Shown here piece after piece: positions 9,305 through 18,289 of a stretch of 64,000 bases of DNA. Made by a program: the position numbers and the translations under genes. Within the stretch, counting starts at the first letter, position 1. Every line of letters begins with the position of its first letter. This stretch comes from Streptomyces akebiae. Lineage in GTDB: Bacteria; Actinomycetota; Actinomycetes; Streptomycetales; Streptomycetaceae. The stretch spans positions 682,001-746,000 of the forward strand of contig NZ_CP080647.1 of NCBI RefSeq assembly GCF_019599145.1, written 5' to 3'. A model generated the notes under the pieces. The model saw only the letters and a program-made list of their open reading frames with translations. It was not told the origin of the DNA and searched no databases.

Positions 9305-10459
9305 ATGAGCGGTGACGAAGTACGGGGTGCCGGTGGTGGGACCGGCGACGGGGCGCGGGGCGGTCGCGCGGCCCAACTCAAGCACACCGGTCTGCGGCAC
9401 GGCTGGACGACCGGTGCCTGTGCGACGGCCGCCACGACGGCCGCGTACACCGCGCTGCTGACCGGCGACTTCCCGGACCCGGTGACCATCACGCTGCCGA
9501 AGGGCCAGACCCCGGCGTTCGCGCTCGCGGCCGAGGAGCTGACCGGCGACAGCGCGATGGCGGGGATCGTGAAGGACGCGGGCGACGACCCGGACGTCAC
9601 GCACGGCGCGCTGGTCCGGGCCACGGTGCGGCTGCTGCCCGCCGGGTCCGGGGTGGTCTTCCGGGCGGGCCCCGGGGTCGGCACGATCACCCGTCCGGGC
9701 CTGCCCCTGGCCGTCGGGGAACCGGCCGTGAACCCGGTTCCCCGGCAGATGATGCGGGACCACGTCGCCGAGGTCGCGGCCCGGCACGGTGGCACCGGCG
9801 ATGTCGAGATCACCGTCTCCGTGGATCACGGCGAGGAGATCGCCCGGTCCACCTGGAACCCCCGTCTCGGCATCCTCGGCGGCCTGTCCATCCTCGGCAC
9901 CACCGGGATCGTCGTCCCGTACTCGTGCTCGGCGTGGATCGACTCCATCCGGCGGGGCGTGGACGTGGCGCGGGCGGCCGGGCGCACGCACGTCGCCGGG
10001 TGCACGGGGTCCACCTCGGAGAGGACGGTCGTCGCGGAGTACGCGCTGCCCGAGGACGCGCTGCTCGACATGGGCGACTTCGCGGGCGCGGTCCTCAAGT
10101 ACGTGCGCCGCCACCCCGTGGACCGGCTGACCATCTGCGGCGGCTTCGCCAAGCTCTCCAAACTCGCCGCCGGCCATCTCGACCTGCACTCCGCCCGCTC
10201 CCAGGTCGACAAGGGCTTCCTCGCGGACCTCGCCCGGCGCGGCGGCGCGGACGAGGCCCTCGCCACGGAGGTGGCGCAGGCCAACACCGGGCTCGCCGCG
10301 CTCCAGTTGTGCGCGGCGGCGGGGGTGCCGCTCGGCGACCTGGTCGCCACGGCCGCCCGCGACGAGGCCCTGTCCGTCCTGCGGGGCGCGCCGGTCGCGG
10401 TCGACGTCATCTGCGTCGACCGCGCGGGCACGGTCGTGGGCCGCAGCGCTGTGCGCTGA
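9305..10459 (+). CDS. cbiD: Cobalt-precorrin-5B C1-methyltransferase CbiD
   Basis: CbiD methylates C-1 with loss of the two-carbon fragment and is usually counted as the anaerobic-pathway counterpart of CobF. Family hallmarks are LRHGWTTGACATAATTAAY near residue 29, GPGVGTITRPGL, NPVPRQMM, and the Cys-containing IVVPYSCSAWIDSI. ATG 9305 gives 384 residues with a Gly-rich N-terminal lead of about 27 residues that homologues usually lack. The start codons of cbiD and cobK are 18 bp apart, so each gene's promoter must lie inside the other's coding sequence, or the real cbiD start lies further in. CbiD alongside the aerobic-type CobG and CobN gives a mixed gene set. Confidence 0.92.
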   Translation: MSGDEVRGAGGGTGDGARGGRAAQLKHTGLRHGWTTGACATAATTAAYTALLTGDFPDPVTITLPKGQTPAFALAAEELTGDSAMAGIVKDAGDDPDVTHGALVRATVRLLPAGSGVVFRAGPGVGTITRPGLPLAVGEPAVNPVPRQMMRDHVAEVAARHGGTGDVEITVSVDHGEEIARSTWNPRLGILGGLSILGTTGIVVPYSCSAWIDSIRRGVDVARAAGRTHVAGCTGSTSERTVVAEYALPEDALLDMGDFAGAVLKYVRRHPVDRLTICGGFAKLSKLAAGHLDLHSARSQVDKGFLADLARRGGADEALATEVAQANTGLAALQLCAAAGVPLGDLVATAARDEALSVLRGAPVAVDVICVDRAGTVVGRSAVR

Positions 10460-10468
10460 TCTCTCAGA

Positions 10469-10488
10469 GGCGCGGGGAACTGCGCGAG
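10469..10488. repeat. Streptomyces intergenic hairpin element
   Basis: The 20-nt GGCGCGGGGAACTGCGCGAG, from memory, is the head of a short element scattered through Streptomyces intergenic regions. GCGC arms flank the GGGGAACT loop. It lies between the convergent cbiD and cobM ends, so it may serve as a terminator. Confidence 0.6.
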
Positions 10489-10536
10489 AGGCGCCCGTCC
10501 GCCCTCGCCCGGCGACGCACGCGCACCCCTCCGCCC

Positions 10537-11286
10537 TCAGCACTCATGCCGGTCCCGCTCCGGCGAGTACAGGTGGCTGTCGCGGAACTGCGAAGCCCCC
10601 AGCGTCCGCCCGACCATGATCACAGCCGTGCGCAGCACACCCGCCTCCTTCACCCGCCCGGCGATCTCCTCCAGCGTGCCCCGGATGATCAGCTCGTCGG
10701 GCCGGGAGGCGTACGCGACGACGGCGACGGGGCAGTCGGCGCCGTAGTGCGGGAGGAGTTCCTCGACGACTCGGTCCACGTACCGCGCGGCCAGGTGCAG
10801 CACGATCAGAGCCCCGCTGCGGCCGAGGGTGGCGAGGTCCTCGCCCTCCGGCATGGCCGTGGCGCGGTGGGCGATCCGGGTGAGGATCACGGTCTGGCCG
10901 ACGGTCGGCACCGTCAGCTCCCGCTTCAGGGAGGCCGCCGCCGCCGCGAAGGCGGGCACGCCCGGCACCACCTCGTACGGCACGCCGGCCGCGTCCAGCC
11001 GCCGCATCTGCTCGGCGACCGCGCTGAACACCGAGGGGTCCCCGGAGTGCAGTCGGGCCACGTCGTGGCCCTCCTCGTGCGCACGGACCAGTTCGGCGGT
11101 GATCTGGTCCAGGTCGAGCTGGGCGGTGTCCACGAGCCGGGCGTCCGGCGGGCACTCGGCCAGCAGTTCGCGGGGGACGAGGCTGCCGGCGTACAGGCAG
11201 ACCCGGCATGCGGCGAGCCGGCGGGCGCCGCGGACCGTGATCAGGTCGGCGGCACCGGGGCCGGCGCCGATGAAGTACACGGTCAT
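10537..11286 (-). CDS. cobM: Precorrin-4 C11-methyltransferase CobM/CbiF
   Basis: This SAM-dependent methyltransferase acts at C-11 of precorrin-4. The 249-residue protein has the family's start VYFIGAGPGAADLITVRG, the SAM-binding loop ARLHSGDPSVFSA, the EVVPGVPAFAAAAASL segment and a VILTRIAHR stretch typical of CobM/CbiF. Its ATG overlaps the stop of cobL (ATGA, 11283-11286), so the two are translationally coupled in a cobL-cobM operon running towards cbiD. Confidence 0.95.
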   Translation of the reverse strand: MTVYFIGAGPGAADLITVRGARRLAACRVCLYAGSLVPRELLAECPPDARLVDTAQLDLDQITAELVRAHEEGHDVARLHSGDPSVFSAVAEQMRRLDAAGVPYEVVPGVPAFAAAAASLKRELTVPTVGQTVILTRIAHRATAMPEGEDLATLGRSGALIVLHLAARYVDRVVEELLPHYGADCPVAVVAYASRPDELIIRGTLEEIAGRVKEAGVLRTAVIMVGRTLGASQFRDSHLYSPERDRHEC

Positions 11287-12611
11287 CTGTCTGCCTCCGA
11301 AGCGGTGTCGCGGGGGTCGAGGGGGTCGACGGGGTCATGGGGGTCGACGAGATCCACGGGATCGACGGCGTCGACGGGTTTGCGCACCGCCCACTGGGTC
11401 ACCGGCATGGCCTGCCGCCATCCGGTGAAGCCGCCCACGGGCACGGCCTGCGCCACCGCGAGCCGCACCAGTTCGCCGCCGTGGCGGCGGTGGGCGTCGG
11501 CGAGCAGCGCCTCGGACTCCAGGGTCACGGTGTTGGCGACCAGCCGTCCCCCCGCGGGCAGCGCGGCCCAGCCGGCGTCGAGGAGGCCGGGCGCGGTGAG
11601 ACCGCCGCCGATGAACACGGCGTCCGGCCGTGGCAGTTCGGCCAGCGCGGCGGGGGCGGCACCGGTGACGACCCGTAGTCCGGGTACGCCGAGCCGGTCG
11701 GCGTTGCGGGTGATGCGCGCGGCCCGTACGGGGTCGCGTTCCACGGTGACGGCGCGACAGGAGGGGTGGGTGCGCATCCACTCGATCGCGATCGAGCCGG
11801 ATCCGCCGCCCACGTCCCAGAGCAGTTCGCCGGGGGCCGGGGCGAGCGCGGCCAGGGTGGCGGCACGCACATGGCGTTTGGTCAGCTGGCCGTCGTGCTC
11901 GTACGCCTCGTCGGGCAGGCCGGGTACGGCGCCGAGCCGGAGGGCGTCCGGGTCCTGCCGGCACTCGACGGCGACGATGTTGAGGGGGTCGCCCGGCGGT
12001 CGTGCCCGCGTCCAGTCGTCGGCGGTGGTCGCGTCACCGATCCGCTCCCTCTCGCCGCCGAGCTGTTCCAGGACGCGCATCCGGCTCGGCCCGAAGCCGC
12101 GGTCCCGCAGCAGGGCGGCGACCTCGGCGGGCGTGCCGGCGTCCGCGCTCAGCACCAGCAGTCGGCGCCCGTCGTGCAGGGCGGCGGCGAGCCTGGCCGC
12201 GGGCCGCCCGACGAGTGTGACGACCTCGACGTCCTCCAGCGGCCAGCCGAGGCGGGCCGCCGCGTACGAGACGGAGGAGGGATGCGGCAGGACGCGCAGC
12301 CGGTCACCGGCCTCCTCGGCGAGGGCACGGCCTATGCCGTAGAACATGGGGTCCCCGCTGGCGAGGACGGCTATCCGGCGGCCGGTGTGCGCGGCGATCA
12401 GGGCGGGGACGGCGGGGCGCAGGGGCGAGGGCCAGGCGATCCGCTCGCCCGCGCACTCCGGGGGGAGCAGGTCGAGCTGACGCGGGCCCCCGATCAGGAC
12501 CTCTGCGTCGCGCAGGGCGGCCCGGGAGGCGTCCGGGACGCCTCGCCAGCCGTCGGCACCGAGCCCGACGACGGTGACGGCGTACGGCGGTCCTGGTCGT
12601 GCGGGGGTCAC
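11283..12611 (-). CDS. cobL: Precorrin-6Y C5,15-methyltransferase (decarboxylating) CobL (CbiE-CbiT fusion)
   Basis: CobL methylates C-5 and C-15 and decarboxylates the C-12 acetate, yielding precorrin-8. The 442-residue protein is the usual fusion. Residues 1 to about 210 form the CbiE part, with VTVVGLGADGWRG and VLASGDPMFYGIG. Residues from about 225 form the CbiT part, with the Rossmann SAM motif LLWDVGGGSGSIAIEW and PDAVFIGGGL. The last ~25 residues are an Asp/Pro/Val-rich tail (VDPVDLVDPHDPVDPLDP) encoded by an imperfect short repeat near 11320-11375. The start is GTG 12611. About 240 bp separates it from the phosphatase gene, where no other feature is evident. Confidence 0.95.
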   Translation of the reverse strand: MTPARPGPPYAVTVVGLGADGWRGVPDASRAALRDAEVLIGGPRQLDLLPPECAGERIAWPSPLRPAVPALIAAHTGRRIAVLASGDPMFYGIGRALAEEAGDRLRVLPHPSSVSYAAARLGWPLEDVEVVTLVGRPAARLAAALHDGRRLLVLSADAGTPAEVAALLRDRGFGPSRMRVLEQLGGERERIGDATTADDWTRARPPGDPLNIVAVECRQDPDALRLGAVPGLPDEAYEHDGQLTKRHVRAATLAALAPAPGELLWDVGGGSGSIAIEWMRTHPSCRAVTVERDPVRAARITRNADRLGVPGLRVVTGAAPAALAELPRPDAVFIGGGLTAPGLLDAGWAALPAGGRLVANTVTLESEALLADAHRRHGGELVRLAVAQAVPVGGFTGWRQAMPVTQWAVRKPVDAVDPVDLVDPHDPVDPLDPRDTASEADR

Positions 12612-12848
12612 TGGGGGGTACCTCGGCGGTTCGGGGGCGGCTCTCGGGGACGACAGAGGCGCACTCTACTGGGCGGTGACCTGCGCGCCTTGGCCCGGGG
12701 GTTGGTCGGGCGACGTGGACGCGCGGTCACCGTGGACCGACGGGCCCGCTCCCGCGCGCGGGGCGGTGCGGCCGGCCTTCGGGCAGCGCTCCCCGAGGCA
12801 CGTCCGGGACCGTCCACGCCGGTGGCGGCGCGCCGCTGCGGTGGGGTC

Positions 12849-14930
12849 TCACGCGACCGGCGGATACGGGCCTGCGCGTCGGGCGAGGAGCAGCGCCACG
12901 TCGTCGTTCCGCTCGCGGTCCAGGGCGCCGAGGAGCATGTCGCAGGTCTCCTCCAGGGGGAGCCCGGCGTCGTCCAGCAGACCGAGCAAACGCTGCAGTC
13001 CCGCCGCGACGGGTGTCGAGCGGCTCTCCACCAGGCCGTCCGTGAACAGGACGAGCAGCGCCCCCTCGGCGAGTTCCCGCTCCTCGACGGTGAACGGCAC
13101 CCCACCCACTCCGAGCGGCACCCCGCCGGCGACGTCGAGGAGCTCGGCTCTCCCCCGCGGGTCGACCAGGACCGGCGGCAGGTGGCCCGCGCGGGAGAGC
13201 TCGCACCGGCCGCGCCGGGGGTCGCAGACGACGTAGAGGCAGGTGGCCAGGGTGTCGGAGTCGCCGAGGGAGGTGGCGAGGCCGTCGAGGTGGTGCAGCA
13301 GTTCGGCCGGCGGCAGGTCGAGCCGGGCGAGGGCGCGGGTGGCCGTGCGGAGCTGGCCCATGATCGCGGCAGCGTGCACACCCTTGCCCATCACGTCGCC
13401 GACGACGAGTCCGACCTTGCCGTCCTTGAGCGGCAGCACGTCGAACCAGTCGCCGCCCACCTCGCTGACAGCGGGCACGTAGCGGGAGGCGACCTCCAGG
13501 CCGCCGTGCTGCGGTGGCTCCTGGGACAGCAGGCTGCGTTGGAGGGTGAGCGCGATGTCGCGTTCGCGTCCGTACAGGCGTGCGTTGTCGATGCAGATGG
13601 CGGCGCGCGCGGCCAGTTCGGTGGCGAGGGTGAGGTCCTGGTCGTCGAAGGGCCGGGGCCCGGTCGTGCGGTACAGGCTGAGCGTGCCCAGGACCTCGCC
13701 GCGCGCCATCAGCGGAGCCACCAGACAGGAGTGGACACCGGCGCGGCGCAGCGCCCGCGCCGCGGCCTCGCTCCGGGCGATACGCCGGATCGCGGCGTCG
13801 TCCACGTGCTCCAGCAGGATCGGCCGCGCTTCGCGTACGCACCGGGTGACCAGCCGGGACGGGCCGTACTGGGCGGGTTCCCCGACGGGGTCCGGGGCCT
13901 CGATCGCGTCGGTGGGACGGTTCGCCTTGAGCGCCAGCGCCCAGAAGTCGAGGGAGCCGTCCGTGCGTGGCGCGGCCGTGCCGCCGGGGTTGACCACCGA
14001 GTCCAGCACGTCGACGGCCGCGAGGTCGGCGAGTTCGGGAACGGCCACGTCGGCGAGTTCCTGTGCCGTCCGGCGCAGGTCGAGCGTGGTGCCGATGCGG
14101 ACGCCGGCGTCGGCGATCACCGCCAGGCGTTCGCGGGCCTTCGCGACCTCGGCCGTCGCCCGCTGCCGCTCGGAGATGTCGAGGATCGCCATCGCCAGTC
14201 CCAGCACCCGACCGTTGGCGTCCTCGATCCGGTGGTACGACTCCGAGTAGGCGTGTTCCTCGCTGTCGGCCGCCGTCCTGCCGACCGTCTGCTGGTCCAG
14301 CAGGGGCTCGCCGGTCACCAGGACCCGCCGCATGCGTGACTCGATGGCCTCCACGTCGAGAGCGGGCAGCACCTCGCCGACGCGGCGGCCCAGCACCGCC
14401 GCCTCGGGGACGCCGTTGATGCGTTCCAGTGACGGATTGACCCGCACCCAGCGCAGGTCGGTGTCGAAGACCGCGATGCCGACCGGCGACTGGCTGACCA
14501 GGATGTGGGAGAGCGCCAGGTCCCGCTCCACATTGCGCACGGTGTCGGCGTCGGTGCCCAGGCCGAGGGCGTGGACGTCACCGCGGGCGTCGCGCAGCTG
14601 CATGGTGCGGAACTCCACCCGGCGGGTGAAGCCGTCCTTGTGCCGCACCGGGAAGACGCCGGCCCAGCGGTCGCCCGTACGCACCCGGTCGAACAGTTCG
14701 TGTGCCAGTGACCGGTGATCGGGGTCCACCAGCAGTGCGCCCGCGTCCTGCCCCAGCGCCTCCGCGGCACTGAAGCCGAGCAGGGACTCGGCTTCGGGGC
14801 TCCACAGCACGATCCGGCCGTCGCTGCCCAGGACGAGGGCCGCCACCCGCAGCACATCCAGCAGCCCACCCGGCGCGGCGGTGATGCGGTCCTGTCCACC
14901 GCTCCCGCTCCGGGTCTCTTCCTCAGGCAT
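12849..14930 (-). CDS. PAS-PAS-GAF-SpoIIE/PP2C phosphatase (RsbU-like)
   Basis: This is a cytosolic sensor phosphatase of 693 residues. Approximate order: PAS domain 15-120, second PAS 130-245 (SQSPVGIAVFDTDLRWVRVNP), GAF 260-440, and a SpoIIE-type PP2C catalytic domain 465-690. The metal-binding motifs are clear: GGDWFDVLPL, VGDVMGKGVHAAAIM and DGLVESR, followed by RNDDVALLLAR. ATG 14930 was chosen because an AAGGAG lies 9 nt upstream; an in-frame ATG at 14969 is less likely. Streptomyces encodes dozens of such phosphatases, which act on anti-sigma-factor antagonists. No antagonist or anti-sigma gene is adjacent, so the target is unknown. No transmembrane segment is visible. Confidence 0.93.
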   Translation of the reverse strand: MPEEETRSGSGGQDRITAAPGGLLDVLRVAALVLGSDGRIVLWSPEAESLLGFSAAEALGQDAGALLVDPDHRSLAHELFDRVRTGDRWAGVFPVRHKDGFTRRVEFRTMQLRDARGDVHALGLGTDADTVRNVERDLALSHILVSQSPVGIAVFDTDLRWVRVNPSLERINGVPEAAVLGRRVGEVLPALDVEAIESRMRRVLVTGEPLLDQQTVGRTAADSEEHAYSESYHRIEDANGRVLGLAMAILDISERQRATAEVAKARERLAVIADAGVRIGTTLDLRRTAQELADVAVPELADLAAVDVLDSVVNPGGTAAPRTDGSLDFWALALKANRPTDAIEAPDPVGEPAQYGPSRLVTRCVREARPILLEHVDDAAIRRIARSEAAARALRRAGVHSCLVAPLMARGEVLGTLSLYRTTGPRPFDDQDLTLATELAARAAICIDNARLYGRERDIALTLQRSLLSQEPPQHGGLEVASRYVPAVSEVGGDWFDVLPLKDGKVGLVVGDVMGKGVHAAAIMGQLRTATRALARLDLPPAELLHHLDGLATSLGDSDTLATCLYVVCDPRRGRCELSRAGHLPPVLVDPRGRAELLDVAGGVPLGVGGVPFTVEERELAEGALLVLFTDGLVESRSTPVAAGLQRLLGLLDDAGLPLEETCDMLLGALDRERNDDVALLLARRAGPYPPVA

Positions 14931-15124
14931 ACCGGGGCTCCTTCCGGCGGCGCACAGGGGTGCGCTCACCCCTTCCGCCGGGCTCCCTGTCAGTCATACC
15001 TCCGTGGGCGGGAGACCGCACTCCCGCATGGGACGGCGTGGCCGCGGAGCCGCCCCGCGTCCGGCGTCCCGAACAGCCGCTCCCCTCTCTTGACTTCCCT
15101 CGATCAGCGCCCTTACCGTCTGAC

Positions 15125-15166
15125 AGCTTTTCGAACAATGTTCGTCATTTCGAACATTTCGAACCA
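15125..15166. promoter_or_regulatory. TTCGAAC repeat: likely operator of the secreted glycosidase gene
   Basis: Just upstream of the glycosidase there are three closely spaced TTTCGAAC motifs, the first forming GAAC-aat-GTTC with its neighbour. The AT-rich palindromic block lies about 30-70 nt before the start and is unlike the surrounding GC-rich DNA. It is a plausible binding site for a sugar-responsive repressor; the cognate regulator is not in the window. Confidence 0.6.
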
Positions 15167-15196
15167 CCGCATGAGTGCCCAATGGAGGACACCTCT

Positions 15197-18100
15197 ATGC
15201 GTCATCCCCTCAGACCCAAGCGCCGCGCGCTGGCCGTCCTGTGCGCCTCGGCGTTGTCCGTCGGCCTGCTGTCGGCCGGCCCGGGAGCGAGCCCGGCCCT
15301 GGCGGCCGACGACCCCGACGCGGTCGCGCTGGACAAGAACGCGATCCTCGCCGCCAACCAGCTCGACGAGCGCCAGTGGTACAAGGACAACATCCCGTTC
15401 CTGGACACCCCCGACGACGACATCGACGAGGTCTACTACTACCGGTGGAGCACCTTCAAGCGGGCACTGCGCTACACCGTGCCGGGCACCGGGTACGTGT
15501 CGACCGAGTACGACGTGCCGATCGGCTACGCCGGGAACCCGTACACCGCGCTGCCGGACGCGACCGGCTACCACCTGCTGGACGGGCGCTGGCTGCACAA
15601 CCGCGACTACGCGGGCGACTACCTGGACTTCTGGCTGCGCGGGGCGGGCAACTCGGGTGCGCGCAACTTCAGTGAGTGGATCACGAGCGCCGCGTACCAG
15701 CGTTATCTCGTGACCGGTGACGCGGCGCAGATCAAGTCCGCGCTCCCCCACCTGATCGCCCTCTACAAGCGGTGGGACTCCAACTTCGACGCCGACGTCA
15801 CGGTGAACGGCACGCAGTCCTCCAGCGACCTGTTCCACCAGACCCCGCTGTCCGACGCCACGGAGTACACCGAGACGTCGATGCACAGCAGCAACTGGTT
15901 CAGCGGCGGCCGCGGTTACCGGCCCACGATCAACGCGTACATGTTCGCCGCCGCCCAGGCCATCAGCAAGATCGCCACGATGAACGGCGACACGGCGACC
16001 GCGAACGAGTACGACGGCAAGGCCGCGCAGCTGAAGGCCGCCGTGCAGAACTCGCTGTGGGACCCGCAGCGGAACTTCTTCATGCAGGTCTACAACACGG
16101 ACGGCACCAACGGCACGCTGAAGCAGACCCGGACCACCTGGCGTGAGGCGATGGGCTACGCCCCCTGGGCGTTCAACCTCCCCGACGCGCAGTACTCGTC
16201 GGCGTGGAAGTACCTGACGGACGCCAAGCGGTTCAAGGCGCCGTTCGGGCCGACGACGCTGGAGCGGGTGCACGACTTCGAGGCCGAGCAGGCCACCGTC
16301 GTCCACGCGAACACCCACGACTCCTCGACGGCGTCCAACGGCAAGTACGTCGGGCAGATCGACTTCGACGACAGCGCGGTCACCTTCACCGTGGACGCGC
16401 CCGGCAACGGCACGTACCCGGTGACGGTCCACTACGCCAACGCCACCTCCGCCACCTCGACCCACAAGGTCGTCGTGAACGGCGACACCGCGAGCCCGGT
16501 CACCGTGAGCTACGCGCCCGGCGGCAGCTGGGGCCAGTTCTCGGAGTCGAAGTCCGTCACCGTGCAGGTCCCCATGAAGACCGGGGCCAACACGCTGAAG
16601 TTCACCAAGGGCACCGGCTTCGCCGAGCTGGACCGGATCACCGCGAACCCGTACTTCAACTACGAGGCGATACCCGCCGAGCAGAAGCGCGACGACGCCA
16701 ACTGCTGCCACTGGAACGGCCCGAGCTGGCCCTTCCAGACCAGCCAGATCCTGACCGGCCTCGCCAACCTGCTGCAGGACTACCCCTCGCAGAACTTCGT
16801 CACCAAGGCCGACTACCAGACGATGCTGGCCCAGTTCGCCGACCTCCAGCACAAGGACGGCGAGCCCTACGTCGCCGAGGCCGCCAACGGCGACACCGGC
16901 GAGTGGATCTACGACGGGTTCAACTTCAGCGAGCACTACAACCACTCCAGCTTCAACGACCTGGTGCTGAGCGGTCTGCTGGGCATCAAGCCGCAGGCGA
17001 ACAACACGCTGGTGCTGAAGCCGCTGATCCCGTCCGGCTGGGACTGGTTCGCGGTGGAGAGCCTGCCGTACCACGGGCACACCCTCTCGATCCGCTGGGA
17101 CCGGGACGGCACGCACTACGGCAAGGGCAGCGGCCTGCAGATCTTCCAGGACGGGCAGCGCATCCACCAGTCCGCGACGATCGGGACCAGCACGACCGTG
17201 AACGTGGCCGCCCCGGTCACCCCGGCGCAGCCCACGCGGCTGATGAACGTGGCCGCCAACCCGCTCACCGCCGAGCAGGACTGGCTGGGCCGCACCATCA
17301 CCCAGCCCTACCCCAAGGCCTTCGCCTCCTACACCAACACGGTCTCCAACGGCCCGCACTGCCACAGCGGGCAGACCTGCAAGCCCACCACCTTCGACGC
17401 CCCGCTGCGGGCGACGGACGGCTGGATCCGCTACGACAAGATCCCCGACAACCGCTGGACCAACTCCGGCTCACCCAACGCCACCGACCACCTCGGCGTC
17501 GACTTCGGAGCCCCTCGCAAGATCAACGAGGTGAAGTTCTACACCTACGACGACGGCGCGAACATCCGTGTCCCGGCGAGCTACACCGTGCAGTACCTCA
17601 AGGACGGCGCCTGGGTGAACGTCCCGAGCCAGACGAAGAGCCCTGCCGCGCCCGTCGCCGACAACCCCAACGAGGTGACCTTCCCGACGATCACCACATC
17701 CCAGTTCCGGGTGGTGTTCACCCCGCAGGCAGGCAAGTTCGTCGGCGTCACCGAGCTGGAGTCCTGGTACCCCGAGACACCCCGGGTCAAGATCACCAAC
17801 AAGAACAGCAACCTGGAACTCGGCATCGCCGGCTCCTCCATCGCCGCCGGAGGCGCCGTCCAGCAGCAGACCGTCGGGAGCAGCGCCAACCACTGGTGGA
17901 AGATCGTCCCGGCCGAGAACGGCTACTACAAGATCTTCAACACCAACAGCGGACAGGTCCTCGGCATCAAGGACGCCTCCAAGACCGCGGGCGCCACCGC
18001 GCTCCAGTGGGGTGACACCCTGACCGCCGACCATCTGTGGTCGATCGTCGACGCGGGCGGCGGCTACGCCAAGCTCGTCAACAAGAACAGCGGCATGGTC

Positions 18101-18223
18101 CTCGGCATCCAGAACATGTCCACGTCGTCCGGGGCACAGGCCCTGCAGTGGGACGACACGGGTACCGCCGACCACCTGTGGAAGATCGCCGCGGAGGACG
18201 GCTCCACACCGTTCACCTCGTGA
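15197..18223 (+). CDS. Secreted modular glycoside hydrolase: (alpha/alpha)6 domain with inserted CBM35-like module, discoidin-like and ricin-type lectin domains
   Basis: The 1008-residue exoprotein starts with RHPLRPKRRALAVL and a hydrophobic stretch ending ALA-AD near residue 37, a standard signal peptide with basic n-region. GGAGG lies 8 nt before ATG 15197. The catalytic (alpha/alpha)6 region resembles the MGH1-like/trehalase-like hydrolases; motifs include GRGYRPTINAYMFAAA, CCHWNGPSWPF and SSFNDLVLSGLLG. A carbohydrate-binding module of the CBM35/CBM6 type (about residues 358-485, beginning VHDFEAEQAT) is inserted within the barrel. Residues about 700-860 look like an F5/8 type C (discoidin) domain, and about 865-1003 like a ricin beta-trefoil (CBM13) with repeated NKNSNLELGI, NTNSGQVLGI and NKNSGMVLGI. 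The substrate is unknown; a plant or fungal polysaccharide fragment is likely. A strong terminator follows. Confidence 0.88.
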   Translation: MRHPLRPKRRALAVLCASALSVGLLSAGPGASPALAADDPDAVALDKNAILAANQLDERQWYKDNIPFLDTPDDDIDEVYYYRWSTFKRALRYTVPGTGYVSTEYDVPIGYAGNPYTALPDATGYHLLDGRWLHNRDYAGDYLDFWLRGAGNSGARNFSEWITSAAYQRYLVTGDAAQIKSALPHLIALYKRWDSNFDADVTVNGTQSSSDLFHQTPLSDATEYTETSMHSSNWFSGGRGYRPTINAYMFAAAQAISKIATMNGDTATANEYDGKAAQLKAAVQNSLWDPQRNFFMQVYNTDGTNGTLKQTRTTWREAMGYAPWAFNLPDAQYSSAWKYLTDAKRFKAPFGPTTLERVHDFEAEQATVVHANTHDSSTASNGKYVGQIDFDDSAVTFTVDAPGNGTYPVTVHYANATSATSTHKVVVNGDTASPVTVSYAPGGSWGQFSESKSVTVQVPMKTGANTLKFTKGTGFAELDRITANPYFNYEAIPAEQKRDDANCCHWNGPSWPFQTSQILTGLANLLQDYPSQNFVTKADYQTMLAQFADLQHKDGEPYVAEAANGDTGEWIYDGFNFSEHYNHSSFNDLVLSGLLGIKPQANNTLVLKPLIPSGWDWFAVESLPYHGHTLSIRWDRDGTHYGKGSGLQIFQDGQRIHQSATIGTSTTVNVAAPVTPAQPTRLMNVAANPLTAEQDWLGRTITQPYPKAFASYTNTVSNGPHCHSGQTCKPTTFDAPLRATDGWIRYDKIPDNRWTNSGSPNATDHLGVDFGAPRKINEVKFYTYDDGANIRVPASYTVQYLKDGAWVNVPSQTKSPAAPVADNPNEVTFPTITTSQFRVVFTPQAGKFVGVTELESWYPETPRVKITNKNSNLELGIAGSSIAAGGAVQQQTVGSSANHWWKIVPAENGYYKIFNTNSGQVLGIKDASKTAGATALQWGDTLTADHLWSIVDAGGGYAKLVNKNSGMVLGIQNMSTSSGAQALQWDDTGTADHLWKIAAEDGSTPFTS

Positions 18224-18229
18224 ACCACC

Positions 18230-18261
18230 GTCCGCTGCGGCCCTCGACGGCCGCAGCGGAC
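18230..18261. terminator. Strong bidirectional terminator
   Basis: A 13-bp perfect stem (18230-18242 with 18249-18261) with a 6-nt loop lies 6 nt after the glycosidase stop, between convergent genes. Confidence 0.93.
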
Positions 18262-18289
18262 CCTCCGCGCGGGCCGCGCCGGACGCCGC

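Noticed and set aside
9287..10543. Extension of cobK upstream to 10543
   Set aside because: This is antisense to cbiD; the CobK family start MHVLILGG is at 9286.
15113..17365. Long minus-strand frame opposite the glycosidase
   Set aside because: The composition (Val/Gly/Arg-rich) is that of an antisense shadow; the plus strand has a signal peptide, domains and a ribosome-binding site.
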